Shown: positions 48,691 through 58,897 of the stretch, one piece after another
Numbering within the stretch: the stretch's first letter is position 1
Layout: the number at the start of each line of letters is the position of its first letter
Source of the DNA: Leclercia adecarboxylata
Lineage (GTDB): Bacteria > Pseudomonadota > Gammaproteobacteria > Enterobacterales > Enterobacteriaceae
NCBI RefSeq assembly: GCF_006171285.1
Contig: NZ_CP040889.1
Location: forward strand, 2,914,001 to 2,978,000
DNA length: 64,000 nt
Direction of reading: 5' to 3'
Made by a program: the position numbers and the translations under genes
The notes under the pieces: model-generated
What the model was told of the DNA's origin: nothing
The model's database searches: none
What the model saw: only the letters and a program-made list of their open reading frames with translations

Positions 48691-49449
48691 ATGTTGTCTG
48701 CGAACCAACCAATAAGCGAAAACTTGCCAGCTCATGGCTGTCGTCATGTAGCAATCATCATGGATGGCAATGGCCGCTGGGCGAAAAGACAAGGGAAGAT
48801 CCGAGCCTTTGGGCATAAAGCTGGGGCAAAATCTGTGCGCCGCGCTGTTTCTTTTGCCGCCAATAACGGCATTGACGCGTTAACGCTCTATGCTTTCAGC
48901 AGTGAAAACTGGAATCGACCTGCGCAGGAAGTTAGCGCGTTGATGGAATTGTTCGTGTGGGCGCTCGACAGCGAAGTAAAAAGCCTGCACCGCCACAACG
49001 TTCGCCTGCGGATTATCGGCGATACCAGTCGTTTTAACTCACGTCTGCAGGAACGCATTCGTAAAGCGGAAGCATTAACCGGGCAAAACACCGGCTTAAC
49101 GCTCAATATCGCGGCGAATTATGGCGGACGTTGGGATATTGTCCAGGGTGTGCGGCAATTGGCTGAACAGGTTCAGGAAGGGCTCATAAGGCCGGACCAG
49201 ATTGATGAAGAGGCGCTGAGCAAGCAAATCTGCATGAGTGAACTGACACCCGTGGATTTAGTAATTAGGACAGGGGGAGAACATCGCATCAGTAACTTTT
49301 TGCTGTGGCAAATTGCCTATGCCGAACTTTACTTTACAGATGTTCTTTGGCCCGATTTTGATGAACAAGACTTTGAAGGTGCGCTGCATGCCTTTGCCAA
49401 TCGAGAGCGTCGTTTCGGTGGTACCGAGCCTGGTGGCGACAACGCCTGA
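48691..49449 (+). CDS. uppS: Undecaprenyl pyrophosphate synthase (cis-prenyltransferase)
   Basis: UppS (IspU) extends farnesyl-PP with eight isoprene units to make the C55 carrier lipid for peptidoglycan and O-antigen. The 252-residue protein has the motif HVAIIMDGNGRWAKRQGK near 19-36 with the essential Asp25. The LYAFSSENWNRP stretch lies near 69-80, and the pyrophosphate-binding RTGGEHRISNFLLWQ near 194-208. The start at ATG 48691 matches the family. The nearest purine-rich run, CAGGGA, is far upstream, so initiation looks weak. It starts the uppS-cdsA-rseP-bamA series. Confidence 0.97.
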   Translation: MLSANQPISENLPAHGCRHVAIIMDGNGRWAKRQGKIRAFGHKAGAKSVRRAVSFAANNGIDALTLYAFSSENWNRPAQEVSALMELFVWALDSEVKSLHRHNVRLRIIGDTSRFNSRLQERIRKAEALTGQNTGLTLNIAANYGGRWDIVQGVRQLAEQVQEGLIRPDQIDEEALSKQICMSELTPVDLVIRTGGEHRISNFLLWQIAYAELYFTDVLWPDFDEQDFEGALHAFANRERRFGGTEPGGDNA

Positions 49450-49461
49450 TGGGGGTAGCTT

Positions 49462-50319
49462 TTGCTGAAGTATCGCCTGATTTCTGCGTTTGTTTTAATA
49501 CCTGTTGTCATCGCAGCGCTGTTTTTACTGCCTCCGGTGGGATTTGCTATTGTCACACTGGTCGTCTGCATGCTGGCGGCGTGGGAATGGGGACAGCTTA
49601 GCGGCTTTACCTCGCGTTCCCAGCGGGTATGGCTGGCGGTGCTGTGCGGCCTGATGCTGGCGCTGATGCTCTTTATGCTGCCAGAGTACCATCACAATAT
49701 TCATCAGCCGATCATTGCAGGTTCGCTCTGGCTTTCGCTAGGATGGTGGCTGGCAGCGTTGCTGCTGGTGCTTTTCTATCCGGGCTCTGCCTCGCTGTGG
49801 CGTAACTCTAAAGTGTTGCGCCTCTGTTTTGGGCTGTTCACCATCGTTCCTTTCTTCTGGGGAATGCTTGCCCTCCGTACCTGGCACTACGACGACAACC
49901 CTTACAGCGGCGCGTTATGGCTGCTCTATGTCATGATTCTCGTCTGGGGGGCTGACTCTGGCGCCTATATGTTTGGTAAACTGTTTGGCAAACATAAACT
50001 GGCCCCGAAGGTCTCCCCGGGTAAAACCTGGCAGGGCTTTATCGGCGGTCTGTTTACGGCGGCGATTATCTCCTGGGGTTATGGTGTATGGGCCAACCTC
50101 GAGGTCGCACCGGCAACATTACTGGTCTGTTCAATCGTTGCAGCGCTGGCTTCCGTGCTGGGTGATTTGACCGAGAGTATGTTTAAGCGTGAAGCAGGGA
50201 TCAAAGACAGTGGCAATCTCATTCCAGGGCACGGCGGTATCCTGGATCGCATAGACAGCCTGACGGCAGCAGTTCCCGTGTTTGCCTGCCTGTTTTTACT
50301 GGTGTTTGGGACGATTTAA
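49462..50319 (+). CDS. cdsA: Phosphatidate cytidylyltransferase
   Basis: CdsA makes CDP-diacylglycerol from phosphatidate and CTP, the branch point of phospholipid synthesis. The 285-residue inner membrane protein has about eight hydrophobic spans. The CDP-alcohol cytidylyltransferase signature near 240-266 reads [20 protein letters not shown], then GILDRID. The start is TTG 49462 after GGGGGTAG, giving [14 protein letters not shown] as in E. coli. It lies 12 nt behind uppS and 11 nt before rseP. Confidence 0.97.
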   Translation: MLKYRLISAFVLIPVVIAALFLLPPVGFAIVTLVVCMLAAWEWGQLSGFTSRSQRVWLAVLCGLMLALMLFMLPEYHHNIHQPIIAGSLWLSLGWWLAALLLVLFYPGSASLWRNSKVLRLCFGLFTIVPFFWGMLALRTWHYDDNPYSGALWLLYVMILVWGADSGAYMFGKLFGKHKLAPKVSPGKTWQGFIGGLFTAAIISWGYGVWANLEVAPATLLVCSIVAALASVLGDLTESMFKREAGIKDSGNLIPGHGGILDRIDSLTAAVPVFACLFLLVFGTI

Positions 50320-50330
50320 CGGAAGGTTTT

Positions 50331-51683
50331 ATGCTTAGCATTCTCTGGAATCTGGCGGCGTTCATTGTTGCACTGGGTGTACTAATCACGGTGCATGAAT
50401 TTGGCCATTTCTGGGTTGCTCGGCGCTGTGGCGTGCGTGTTGAGCGCTTTTCCATTGGCTTTGGTAAAGCGCTCTGGCGTCGTAACGACCGCCACGGCAC
50501 AGAATTTGTTATTGCCCTCATCCCCTTAGGCGGCTACGTCAAAATGCTGGATGAACGCGTAGAGCCGGTTGCGCCTGAAGTGCGCCACTACGCGTTCAAC
50601 AACAAAACGGTTGGCCAGCGCGCCGCTATTATTGCTGCCGGTCCGGTTGCAAACTTCATCTTCGCCATCTTTGCTTACTGGCTGGTGTTTATCATCGGTG
50701 TCCCTGGTGTTCGTCCGGTTGTTGGTGAAATTACGCCCAACTCCATCGCGGCAAGCGCGCAAATTAATCCGGGCATGGAACTTAAAGCAATTGATGGTAT
50801 CGAAACCCCTGATTGGGATGCCGTTCGGTTGCAACTGGTGGCTAAAATTGGCGATGAGAAGACGACCGTCAGCGTGTCGCCTTTCGGTTCTGACCAGCGT
50901 CAGGACAAAATTCTGGATTTACGCCACTGGACCTTTGAGCCGGATAAAGAAGATCCCGTTGCGGCATTAGGCATTCGGCCACGTGGCGCACAGATTGAAC
51001 CGGTGCTGGCAGAAGTCCAGGCTGATTCAGCGGCGCGTAAAGCAGGTTTGCAAGCAGGCGACAGGATCGTTAAAGTCGATGGTCAGCCTTTAACGCAATG
51101 GATGACTTTTGTTACTCTGGTGCGCGATAACCCAGGTACGCCACTGGCGCTGGAGATAGAAAGGCAGGGGAGTCCGCTCTCCTTAACGTTGATTCCGGAT
51201 ACCAAACCGGGCGGCGGTAAGGCTGAAGGGTTCGCAGGCGTGGTGCCTAAAGTGATCCCGCTGCCTGATGAGTACAAGACAATACGCCAGTATGGGCCGT
51301 TCAGCGCCATCCTTGAAGCCACGGATAAAACATGGCAACTGATGAAGCTGACCGTGCAGATGCTGGGTAAATTGATTACCGGTGACGTAAAACTGAACAA
51401 CCTCAGTGGGCCGATCTCGATCGCTCAGGGGGCTGGGATGTCAGCAGAGTTCGGGGTGATTTACTATCTGATGTTTTTGGCGCTCATTAGCGTAAACCTC
51501 GGGATAATCAACCTGTTCCCACTTCCCGTCTTAGACGGGGGTCATCTGCTGTTTTTAGCGATAGAGAAGCTAAAAGGCGGGCCGGTATCCGAGCGAGTTC
51601 AAGACTTTAGTTATCGCATTGGTTCGATTTTACTGGTGCTGTTAATGGGGCTTGCACTTTTCAATGATTTCTCTCGGTTGTAA
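50331..51683 (+). CDS. rseP: Site-2 intramembrane protease RseP
   Basis: RseP cuts RseA inside the inner membrane after DegS, releasing sigma-E. The 450-residue protein has the zinc motif HEFGH (His22, Glu23, His26) in its first membrane span, LDG in [13 protein letters not shown] near 396-408 as the third ligand, two periplasmic PDZ domains (about 125-220 and 222-310) and four membrane spans. ATG 50331 follows GGAAGG. The 29-nt gap to bamA and the sigma-E-like site inside the gene tie it to the envelope stress regulon. Confidence 0.97.
   Translation: MLSILWNLAAFIVALGVLITVHEFGHFWVARRCGVRVERFSIGFGKALWRRNDRHGTEFVIALIPLGGYVKMLDERVEPVAPEVRHYAFNNKTVGQRAAIIAAGPVANFIFAIFAYWLVFIIGVPGVRPVVGEITPNSIAASAQINPGMELKAIDGIETPDWDAVRLQLVAKIGDEKTTVSVSPFGSDQRQDKILDLRHWTFEPDKEDPVAALGIRPRGAQIEPVLAEVQADSAARKAGLQAGDRIVKVDGQPLTQWMTFVTLVRDNPGTPLALEIERQGSPLSLTLIPDTKPGGGKAEGFAGVVPKVIPLPDEYKTIRQYGPFSAILEATDKTWQLMKLTVQMLGKLITGDVKLNNLSGPISIAQGAGMSAEFGVIYYLMFLALISVNLGIINLFPLPVLDGGHLLFLAIEKLKGGPVSERVQDFSYRIGSILLVLLMGLALFNDFSRL
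50777..50804 (+). promoter_or_regulatory. Candidate internal sigma-E promoter in rseP, upstream of bamA
   Basis: GGAACTT (50777-50783, exact consensus) and TCGAA (50800-50804, fits TCNNA) are exactly 16 bp apart, inside the rseP coding sequence about 0.9 kb before bamA. In E. coli bamA, skp and the lipid A genes are known to respond to sigma-E. Confidence 0.6.
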
Positions 51684-51712
51684 GAGAGTGTTAGGAAGAA
51701 CGCATAATAACG

Positions 51713-54130
51713 ATGGCGATGAAAAAGTTGCTCATAGCGTCGCTGCTGTTTAGCAGCGCGACCGTATACGGTGCTGACGGGTTCGTAGTGAGAGATATTC
51801 ATTTCGAAGGCCTTCAGCGAGTCGCCGTTGGTGCGGCCCTCCTCAGTATGCCAGTGCGCCCAGGCGACACGGTTAATGATGAAGACATTAGTAATACCAT
51901 TCGCGCCCTGTTTGCCACCGGCAACTTCGAGGACGTACGCGTTCTGCGCGATGGTGATACGCTGCTCGTTCAGGTAAAAGAGCGTCCGACAATTGCCAGC
52001 ATCACCTTCTCCGGCAACAAGTCGGTGAAAGACGATATGCTCAAGCAGAACCTTGAGGCCTCTGGCGTCCGTGTCGGCGAATCCCTGGATCGCACCACCC
52101 TGTCTGATATCGAGAAAGGGCTGGAAGATTTCTACTACAGCGTCGGTAAATACAGCGCGAGCGTAAAAGCGGTTGTGACGCCACTGCCGCGTAACCGTGT
52201 CGATCTGAAACTGGTCTTCCAGGAAGGTGTTTCCGCGAAGATTCAGCAGATCAACATCGTGGGTAACCACGCGTTCAGCACCGATGAACTGATCTCAACG
52301 TTCCAGCTGCGTGACGAAGTGCCGTGGTGGAACGTGGTGGGCGACCGTAAATACCAGAAACAGAAACTGGCGGGCGATCTCGAGACCCTGCGCAGCTACT
52401 ATCTGGACCGTGGTTATGCCCGTTTCAACATCGACTCGACTCAGGTTAGCCTGACGCCGGACAAGAAGGGTATCTACATCACGGTCAACATTACCGAAGG
52501 CGATCAGTACAAGCTTTCAGGTGTTGAAGTGAGTGGCAACCTGGCGGGTCACTCTGCTGAGATCGAAAGCCTGACCAAATTGCAGCCGGGTGAACTCTAT
52601 AGCGGTTCGAAAGTGACCAAAATGGAAGACGGCATTAAAAAGCTGCTCGGCCGTTATGGTTATGCTTACCCGCGCGTTCAGACCCAGCCTGAAATCAACG
52701 ATACGGATAAAACCGTTAAGCTCCACGTTAACGTCGATGCGGGCAACCGTTTCTACGTGCGTAAGATCCGCTTTGAGGGTAACGATACCTCCAAAGATGC
52801 CGTACTGCGCCGCGAAATGCGCCAGATGGAAGGAGCCTGGCTGGGCAGCGACCTGGTCGATCAGGGTAAAGAGCGTCTGAACCGTCTGGGCTACTTCGAA
52901 ACGGTTGATACCGACACCCAGCGTGTTCCAGGTAAACCGGATCAGGTCGACGTCGTTTACAAGGTTAAAGAGCGTAACACCGGTAGCTTTAACTTTGGTG
53001 TCGGTTACGGCACAGAGAGTGGTGTCAGCTTCCAGGTGGGCGTACAGCAGGATAACTGGTTAGGTACAGGTTACTCCGTCGGTATCAACGGAACCAAAAA
53101 CGACTACCAGACTTACTCTGAACTCTCCGTGACAAACCCTTACTTCACCGTTGATGGTGTGAGTCTGGGCGGTCGTATTTTCTATAACGACTTTAAAGCG
53201 GATGATGCGGACCTGTCTTCGTATACCAACAAAAGTTACGGCTTAGACGGTACGCTCGGATTCCCGATCAACGAATACAACACCCTGCGTGCGGGCTTAG
53301 GTTATGTGCATAACGACCTGTCCAACATGCAGCCGCAGGTGGCAATGTGGCGTTATCTGGACTCTATCGGACAGCCTGCCAGCACCTCGAATGATGACAA
53401 CGGCTTTGCCGCCGATGACTTCACCTTCAACTATGGCTGGACGTACAACCGCCTCGACCGTGGTTTCTTCCCGACCGAAGGTTCGCGCGTCAACCTGAAC
53501 GGTAAAGTGACAATCCCGGGCTCGGATAACGAGTTCTACAAGGTTACGCTGGATACTGCGTCCTACTTCCCGATCGACGAAGATCATAAATGGGTGGTTC
53601 TGGGTCGTACGCGTTGGGGTTACGGCGATGGCTTAGGTGGCAAAGAACTGCCATTCTATGAGAACTTCTACGCCGGTGGTTCCAGCACCGTACGTGGCTT
53701 CCAGTCCAATAACATTGGTCCGAAAGCGGCCTACTACGGCGGCAACGACGAAGATAACTGCGATAAGGCGTCTTCTAGCGAAGTATGTAGCTCTGATGAT
53801 GCAGTGGGCGGTAACGCCATGGGTGTCGCCAGCCTGGAGTTTATTACTCCTACGCCGTTCATCAGCGATAAGTATGCCAATTCCGTACGTACCTCGTTCT
53901 TCCTGGATGCAGGTACCGTATGGGATACTAACTGGCAGAATACGGCTGAAACGAGAGCTGCGGGCATTCCTGACTACAGCGATCCGAGCAATATTCGTAT
54001 GTCTGCCGGTCTCGCACTACAATGGATGTCACCGCTGGGGCCGTTGGTCTTCTCCTACGCCCAGCCGTTTAAGAAATACGAGGGAGACAAAGCGGAGCAG
54101 TTCCAGTTTAACATTGGTAAAACCTGGTAA
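51713..54130 (+). CDS. bamA: Outer membrane protein assembly factor BamA
   Basis: BamA is the essential Omp85 core of the BAM machine that folds beta-barrels into the outer membrane. The 805-residue precursor has a 20-residue signal (ending TVYG, before [14 protein letters not shown]), five POTRA domains (to about residue 420) and a 16-strand barrel. The loop-6 VRGFQSN motif near 660-667 is intact, while the rest of loop 6 (about 675-700, [19 protein letters not shown]) is shorter than in E. coli and differs in sequence. Its Shine-Dalgarno AGGAAG is oddly far upstream (17 nt) of ATG 51713. The second ATG at 51719 is a possible start. Confidence 0.98.
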   Translation: MAMKKLLIASLLFSSATVYGADGFVVRDIHFEGLQRVAVGAALLSMPVRPGDTVNDEDISNTIRALFATGNFEDVRVLRDGDTLLVQVKERPTIASITFSGNKSVKDDMLKQNLEASGVRVGESLDRTTLSDIEKGLEDFYYSVGKYSASVKAVVTPLPRNRVDLKLVFQEGVSAKIQQINIVGNHAFSTDELISTFQLRDEVPWWNVVGDRKYQKQKLAGDLETLRSYYLDRGYARFNIDSTQVSLTPDKKGIYITVNITEGDQYKLSGVEVSGNLAGHSAEIESLTKLQPGELYSGSKVTKMEDGIKKLLGRYGYAYPRVQTQPEINDTDKTVKLHVNVDAGNRFYVRKIRFEGNDTSKDAVLRREMRQMEGAWLGSDLVDQGKERLNRLGYFETVDTDTQRVPGKPDQVDVVYKVKERNTGSFNFGVGYGTESGVSFQVGVQQDNWLGTGYSVGINGTKNDYQTYSELSVTNPYFTVDGVSLGGRIFYNDFKADDADLSSYTNKSYGLDGTLGFPINEYNTLRAGLGYVHNDLSNMQPQVAMWRYLDSIGQPASTSNDDNGFAADDFTFNYGWTYNRLDRGFFPTEGSRVNLNGKVTIPGSDNEFYKVTLDTASYFPIDEDHKWVVLGRTRWGYGDGLGGKELPFYENFYAGGSSTVRGFQSNNIGPKAAYYGGNDEDNCDKASSSEVCSSDDAVGGNAMGVASLEFITPTPFISDKYANSVRTSFFLDAGTVWDTNWQNTAETRAAGIPDYSDPSNIRMSAGLALQWMSPLGPLVFSYAQPFKKYEGDKAEQFQFNIGKTW

Positions 54131-54133
54131 TTG

Positions 54134-54225
54134 TCCGTTGCAACGGAATGCGTTGGCAGTGTAGCGCTGACAACTGGCGATCGCAGGATCGCCTTGCCAC
54201 GCAAAGAACGGTACCCTCGGGTACC
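54134..54225 (+). other. Three consecutive palindromes between bamA and skp
   Basis: TCCGTTGCAACGGA (54134-54147) is a perfect 14-bp palindrome. GGCGATC (54176-54182) and GATCGCC (54187-54193) form a 7-bp hairpin. GGTACC (54210-54215) and GGTACC (54220-54225) form a third with a CTCG loop. None has a U-run. Together they make the bamA-skp spacer highly structured and could tune skp expression or message processing. Confidence 0.6.
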
Positions 54226-54248
54226 AATGGGATGGTAAGGAGTTAATT

Positions 54249-54743
54249 GTGAAAAAGTGGTTATTAGCTGCAGGTCTCGGTTTAGCGATGGCAACTTCTG
54301 CTCAGGCAGCGGACAAAATTGCAATCGTCAATATGGGTAACTTGTTCCAGCAGGTTGCGCAGAAAACCGGTGTTTCTGCCAAGCTGGAAGGCGAGTTCAA
54401 AAGCCGTGCAAGCGAACTGCAGGGTATGGAAAACGATCTGCAATCCAAAATGCAGCGTCTGCAGCGCGATGGTTCTACCATGAAAGCGAGCGACCGCAGC
54501 AAGCTGGAAAAAGACGTAATGGCTCAGCGTCAGACTTTCTCTCAGAAAGCGCAAGCTTTTGAGCAGGATCGTCAGCGTCGTTCTAACGAAGAACGCGGCA
54601 AGCTGGTTACCCGTATCCAGTCCGCTGTGAAAGCTGTTGCTGCCGATCAGAGCATCGATCTGGTTGTTGATGCTAATGCCGTTGCATTCAACAGCAGCGA
54701 TGTTAAAGACATCACCGCTGATGTCCTGAAACAGGTTAAATAA
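54249..54743 (+). CDS. skp: Periplasmic chaperone Skp (OmpH)
   Basis: Skp holds unfolded outer membrane proteins on the way to BAM. The 164-residue precursor has a signal peptide ending TSAQA before [17 protein letters not shown]. The trimer-forming core strands flank long basic helical tentacles (about 45-120). A three-residue insertion relative to E. coli lies in the tentacle near [16 protein letters not shown]. The start is GTG 54249 after TAAGGAG. It lies between bamA and lpxD, so chaperone, assembly machine and lipid A synthesis are made together. Confidence 0.97.
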   Translation: MKKWLLAAGLGLAMATSAQAADKIAIVNMGNLFQQVAQKTGVSAKLEGEFKSRASELQGMENDLQSKMQRLQRDGSTMKASDRSKLEKDVMAQRQTFSQKAQAFEQDRQRRSNEERGKLVTRIQSAVKAVAADQSIDLVVDANAVAFNSSDVKDITADVLKQVK

Positions 54744-54746
54744 GTA

Positions 54747-55772
54747 ATGCCTTCAATTCGACTCGCTGATTTAGCTCAGCAGTTGGATGCAGAATTACAC
54801 GGTGATGGCGATATCGTCATCACCGCTGTTGCGTCCATGCAATCTGCTAAAGCAGGCAATATCACCTTCATGGTAAGCCCGAAGTACCGTGAACATCTGG
54901 CCCTTTGCCAGGCGTCTGCTGTCGTCATGACGCAGGACGATTTGCCGTTTGCCGCAGGTGCTGCGCTGGTAGTGAAGAACCCCTACCTGACGTATGCCCG
55001 TATGGCACAAATTCTGGATACCACGCCGCAGCCGGCGCAAAACATCGCACCCAGTGCGGTGATTGACCCGACGGCGAAGCTGGGTAACAACGTATCAATT
55101 GGTGCAAATGCGGTTATCGAATCAGACGTGGTGCTGGGCGATAACGTGGTGATTGGTGCCGGTTGCTTCGTCGGTAAAAAAACAAAAATTGGTGCAGGCT
55201 CTCGCCTGTGGGCCAATGTCTCCGTATATCATGAGATCGAAATTGGCGAAAATTGCCTGATCCAGTCCAGCACCGTCATCGGTTCGGATGGTTTCGGTTA
55301 TGCCAACGATCGTGGTAACTGGATTAAGATCCCGCAACTTGGCCGGGTGATCATCGGTGATCGCGTCGAAATCGGCGCCTGCACGACAATTGACCGTGGT
55401 GCGCTTGATGATACGATTATCGGTAATGGTGTTATCATCGATAACCAGTGCCAGATTGCACATAACGTTGTGATTGGCGACAATACTGCGGTTGCCGGTG
55501 GCGTTATTATGGCTGGCAGCCTGAAGATTGGCCGTTACTGTATGATTGGCGGTGCCAGCGTAATTAACGGGCATATGGAAATATGCGACAAGGTCACGGT
55601 TACCGGTATGGGCATGGTTATGCGTCCTATCACCGAACCGGGCGTCTACTCCTCAGGTATTCCGTTGCAGCCTAACAAGGTGTGGCGTAAAACTGCCGCC
55701 CTGGTGATGAATATTGATGATATGAGTAAGCGCCTCAAGGCCATTGAGCGCAAAATCGATCAACAAGACTAA
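54747..55772 (+). CDS. lpxD: UDP-3-O-(3-hydroxymyristoyl)glucosamine N-acyltransferase
   Basis: LpxD adds the second hydroxyacyl chain in lipid A synthesis. The 341-residue homotrimer subunit has an N-terminal uridine-binding domain (about 1-100), a left-handed beta-helix of hexapeptide repeats (for example [20 protein letters not shown]) and a C-terminal helix. The catalytic His is near 239 in [12 protein letters not shown]. The ATG is only 4 nt after the skp stop, so it is coupled to skp. Confidence 0.98.
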   Translation: MPSIRLADLAQQLDAELHGDGDIVITAVASMQSAKAGNITFMVSPKYREHLALCQASAVVMTQDDLPFAAGAALVVKNPYLTYARMAQILDTTPQPAQNIAPSAVIDPTAKLGNNVSIGANAVIESDVVLGDNVVIGAGCFVGKKTKIGAGSRLWANVSVYHEIEIGENCLIQSSTVIGSDGFGYANDRGNWIKIPQLGRVIIGDRVEIGACTTIDRGALDDTIIGNGVIIDNQCQIAHNVVIGDNTAVAGGVIMAGSLKIGRYCMIGGASVINGHMEICDKVTVTGMGMVMRPITEPGVYSSGIPLQPNKVWRKTAALVMNIDDMSKRLKAIERKIDQQD

Positions 55773-55799
55773 GCGTTCACCCGTTTAACGCACACTTCC

Positions 55800-55833
55800 C
55801 GGCCTGTCGGCTTTCTTATAAACCGGCAGGCCG
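55800..55833 (+). other. Long stem-loop between lpxD and fabZ
   Basis: CGGCCTGTCGG (55800-55810) pairs with CCGGCAGGCCG (55823-55833) over 11 bp with one G-U pair, around a 12-nt loop. No U-run follows. It is the only sizeable spacer in an otherwise tightly packed operon and sits 41 nt before the fabZ TTG start. Confidence 0.65.
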
Positions 55834-55874
55834 TGTTATTATTGCCATTCAGATATTTTGACAGGAAGAGTATT

Positions 55875-56330
55875 TTGACTACTGACACTCATACTCTGCA
55901 TATTGAAGAGATTTTAGAACTTCTGCCGCACCGCTACCCGTTTTTGCTGGTAGACCGTGTGCTGGATTTTGAAGAAGGTCGTTTTCTGCGCGCAGTGAAA
56001 AATGTTTCTGTAAACGAGCCATTCTTCCAGGGGCATTTCCCTGGGAAGCCTATCTTCCCGGGCGTATTGATCCTGGAAGCGATGGCTCAGGCTACCGGTA
56101 TTCTGGCGTTTAAAAGCGTTGGTAAACTGGAGCCGGGTGAGCTGTATTACTTCGCAGGTATCGACGAAGCGCGCTTCAAGCGCCCGGTTGTGCCTGGTGA
56201 TCAGATGATCATGGAAGTGACTTTTGAAAAAACGCGTCGCGGCCTGACTCGCTTCAAAGGCGTAGCTCTGGTTGACGGCAAAGTTGTTTGCGAAGCTACC
56301 ATGATGTGTGCGCGTAGCCGGGAGGCCTGA
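55875..56330 (+). CDS. fabZ: 3-hydroxyacyl-[acyl-carrier-protein] dehydratase FabZ
   Basis: FabZ removes water from 3-hydroxyacyl-ACP in fatty acid elongation and competes with LpxA for 3-hydroxymyristoyl-ACP, balancing phospholipid and lipid A. The 151-residue hot-dog-fold protein has catalytic His54 ([15 protein letters not shown]) and Glu68 (LILEAMAQ). The start is TTG 55875 after AGGAAGAG, as in E. coli. An in-frame ATG at 55833 would start inside the stem-loop. lpxA follows after 3 nt. Confidence 0.97.
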   Translation: MTTDTHTLHIEEILELLPHRYPFLLVDRVLDFEEGRFLRAVKNVSVNEPFFQGHFPGKPIFPGVLILEAMAQATGILAFKSVGKLEPGELYYFAGIDEARFKRPVVPGDQMIMEVTFEKTRRGLTRFKGVALVDGKVVCEATMMCARSREA

Positions 56331-56333
56331 TAC

Positions 56334-57122
56334 GTGATTGATAAAACCGCCTTTATTCATCCAACCGCCATTGTGGAAGAGGGTGCCGTTATCGGCGCTA
56401 ACGTCCACATTGGTCCATTTTGTATTGTTGGACCCCATGTCGAAATTGGTGAGGGTACCGTACTGAAATCTCACGTCGTTGTGAATGGTCATACGACCAT
56501 TGGCCGCGACAACGTGATCTATCAGTTCGCCTCCATCGGTGAAGTTAACCAGGATCTGAAATATGCTGGCGAACCAACCCGTGTGGAAATTGGCGATCGT
56601 AACCGCATTCGCGAAAGCGTCACCATTCATCGTGGCACAGTACAGGGTGGTGAGTTGACGAAGGTGGGCAGCGATAACCTGTTTATGGTCAACGCGCACA
56701 TCGCGCATGACTGTACCGTTGGTAACCGCTGTATTCTCGCCAACAATGCAACGCTGGCGGGACACGTATCAGTTGACGATCATGCCATCATTGGCGGCAT
56801 GACCGCAGTCCATCAGTTCTGCATCATTGGTGCGCACGTGATGGTCGGCGGCTGCTCCGGCGTGGCGCAGGACGTCCCGCCGTATGTGATTGCGCAGGGT
56901 AACCATGCGACGCCGTTTGGCGTTAACATCGAAGGCCTTAAGCGTCGCGGTTTCAGCCGTGAAGCGATTATGGCAATCCGTAACGCCTACAAGCAGTTGT
57001 ACCGTAACGGTAAAACGCTGGAAGAGGCTAAGCCGGAAATTGCCGAACTGGCGAAACAGCATCCTGAGGTGAACGCGTTCGTGGAGTTCTTCGCACGCTC
57101 AACTCGTGGTCTGATTCGTTAA
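56334..57122 (+). CDS. lpxA: UDP-N-acetylglucosamine acyltransferase
   Basis: LpxA makes the first, reversible acyl transfer of lipid A synthesis. The 262-residue protein is a left-handed beta-helix (about 1-190) with catalytic His125 ([12 protein letters not shown]). The acyl-length ruler Gly173 region is in [11 protein letters not shown], and an all-helical C-terminus follows. The start is GTG 56334 after GGGAGG. Its TAA overlaps the lpxB ATG by one base. Confidence 0.98.
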   Translation: MIDKTAFIHPTAIVEEGAVIGANVHIGPFCIVGPHVEIGEGTVLKSHVVVNGHTTIGRDNVIYQFASIGEVNQDLKYAGEPTRVEIGDRNRIRESVTIHRGTVQGGELTKVGSDNLFMVNAHIAHDCTVGNRCILANNATLAGHVSVDDHAIIGGMTAVHQFCIIGAHVMVGGCSGVAQDVPPYVIAQGNHATPFGVNIEGLKRRGFSREAIMAIRNAYKQLYRNGKTLEEAKPEIAELAKQHPEVNAFVEFFARSTRGLIR

Positions 57123-58270
57123 TGGTTGATAGTCGCCCGCTTACGATCGCCCTTGTCGCCGGAGAAACCTCCGGCGATATTCTTGGTGCAGGTCTGATTC
57201 GAGCGCTCAAAGCGCGCGTTCCCAATGCGCGCTTTGTCGGCGTTGCCGGTCCATTGATGCAGGCTGAAGGATGTGAAGCCTGGTACGAAATGGAAGAGCT
57301 GGCGGTGATGGGCATCGTTGAGGTGCTGGGTCGCCTGCGCCGGTTACTGCATATCCGCGCCGATCTGACGCGTCGTTTTACCGAGCTTCAGCCCGATGTG
57401 TTTGTGGGTATTGATGCACCTGATTTCAATATTACCCTCGAAGGTAATCTGAAAAAGCAGGGGATCAAAACCATCCACTATGTCAGTCCGTCCGTCTGGG
57501 CGTGGCGACAGAAACGCGTTTTCAAAATAGGCAGATCGACGAATCTGGTACTGGCCTTCCTGCCTTTCGAAAAAGCGTTTTACGATAAATTCAACGTTCC
57601 GTGCCGCTTTATCGGTCACACCATGGCCGATGCCATGCCGCTTGATCCCGATAAAAATGCCGCACGTGACCAGCTTGGCATTCCGCATGACGCTCACTGT
57701 CTGGCCCTGCTGCCGGGGAGCCGGGGTGCAGAAGTGGAAATGCTCAGCGCTGATTTTCTGAAAACCGCGCAAATCCTGCGTCAGACTTATCCTGACCTGG
57801 AAGTGGTCGTGCCGCTGGTAAATGCCAAACGCCGCGAGCAGTTTGAGCGCATTAAGGCAGAGGTTGCACCCGACCTGCATGTTCATCTTTTAGATGGCAA
57901 AGGTCGTGAAGCGATGGTGGCCAGCGATGCCGCCTTGCTGGCATCGGGCACTGCTGCGCTGGAGTGCATGCTGGCGAAATGCCCGATGGTCGTAGGTTAT
58001 CGTATGAAGCCCTTTACCTTCTGGCTGGCAAAACGGCTGGTGAAAACCGATTACGTCTCCCTGCCCAACCTGCTTGCCCGCCGCGAGCTGGTGAAAGAGC
58101 TGCTGCAGGATGAGTGCGAGCCGCAGGCCTTAGCCGCTGCGCTGCTGCCGCTGCTGGCAGACGGCAAAACCAGCCACGAAATGCATGACACATTCCGGAA
58201 ACTGCATCAGCAGATCCGCTGCAATGCCGACGAGCAGGCAGCTGACGCGGTGCTGGAGTTAGCGAAATGA
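57122..58270 (+). CDS. lpxB: Lipid-A-disaccharide synthase
   Basis: LpxB joins UDP-diacylglucosamine and lipid X to form the tetra-acyl disaccharide at the inner membrane. The 382-residue family GT19 enzyme has the conserved N-terminal [17 protein letters not shown] near 13-29 and GIDAPDFN near 96-103. The C-terminal nucleotide site region is [20 protein letters not shown] near 276-295. The start overlaps lpxA by one base and the stop overlaps rnhB by four (ATGA), so the block is translated as a chain. Confidence 0.98.
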   Translation: MVDSRPLTIALVAGETSGDILGAGLIRALKARVPNARFVGVAGPLMQAEGCEAWYEMEELAVMGIVEVLGRLRRLLHIRADLTRRFTELQPDVFVGIDAPDFNITLEGNLKKQGIKTIHYVSPSVWAWRQKRVFKIGRSTNLVLAFLPFEKAFYDKFNVPCRFIGHTMADAMPLDPDKNAARDQLGIPHDAHCLALLPGSRGAEVEMLSADFLKTAQILRQTYPDLEVVVPLVNAKRREQFERIKAEVAPDLHVHLLDGKGREAMVASDAALLASGTAALECMLAKCPMVVGYRMKPFTFWLAKRLVKTDYVSLPNLLARRELVKELLQDECEPQALAAALLPLLADGKTSHEMHDTFRKLHQQIRCNADEQAADAVLELAK

Positions 58271-58863
58271 TGGAATTTGTTTACCCTCACACCCATCTGG
58301 TGGCGGGTGTGGATGAAGTAGGACGTGGCCCGCTGGTGGGGGCAGTTGTGACTGCCGCGGTGATCCTCGATCCTGCCCGGCCGATAATCGGTCTGAATGA
58401 TTCGAAGAAATTATCCGAAAAGCGCCGCCTGGCGTTATTCGATGAAATCAAAGAGAAAGCACTGTCCTGGAGCGTTGGGCGTGCGGAACCGCATGAGATC
58501 GACGAGCTGAACATTCTGCATGCCACTATGCTGGCGATGCAGCGTGCCGTAGCCGGGCTGAGCGTGGTGCCGGAGTATGTGCTGATTGACGGTAATCGTT
58601 GTCCGGCGCTGCCCATGCCGTCGTTGGCGGTGGTAAAGGGCGACAGCCGGGTAGCCGAAATCAGCGCCGCCTCGATCATCGCTAAAGTCACGCGCGATGC
58701 CGAAATGGCCGCGCTGGATCTCACTTATCCCCTGTATGGCTTTGCCCAGCATAAGGGGTATCCTACCCCTTTCCATCTGGAAAGACTGGCAGAACACGGC
58801 GCAACTGAGCACCACCGCCGCAGTTTTGGACCGGTAAAACGCGCACTGGGACTGATGTCCTGA
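58267..58863 (+). CDS. rnhB: Ribonuclease HII
   Basis: RNase HII nicks DNA at single embedded ribonucleotides, starting ribonucleotide excision repair. The 198-residue protein has the DEDD metal site: Asp16 and Glu17 in [14 protein letters not shown], Asp108 in VLIDGNRCP and the last Asp near 126 in [12 protein letters not shown]. It lies between lpxB (4-nt overlap) and dnaE, an order conserved in enterobacteria. Confidence 0.97.
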   Translation: MMEFVYPHTHLVAGVDEVGRGPLVGAVVTAAVILDPARPIIGLNDSKKLSEKRRLALFDEIKEKALSWSVGRAEPHEIDELNILHATMLAMQRAVAGLSVVPEYVLIDGNRCPALPMPSLAVVKGDSRVAEISAASIIAKVTRDAEMAALDLTYPLYGFAQHKGYPTPFHLERLAEHGATEHHRRSFGPVKRALGLMS

Positions 58864-58897
58864 ATCAAGACGCCAATAAGTAACGCGGAATCTGAAG

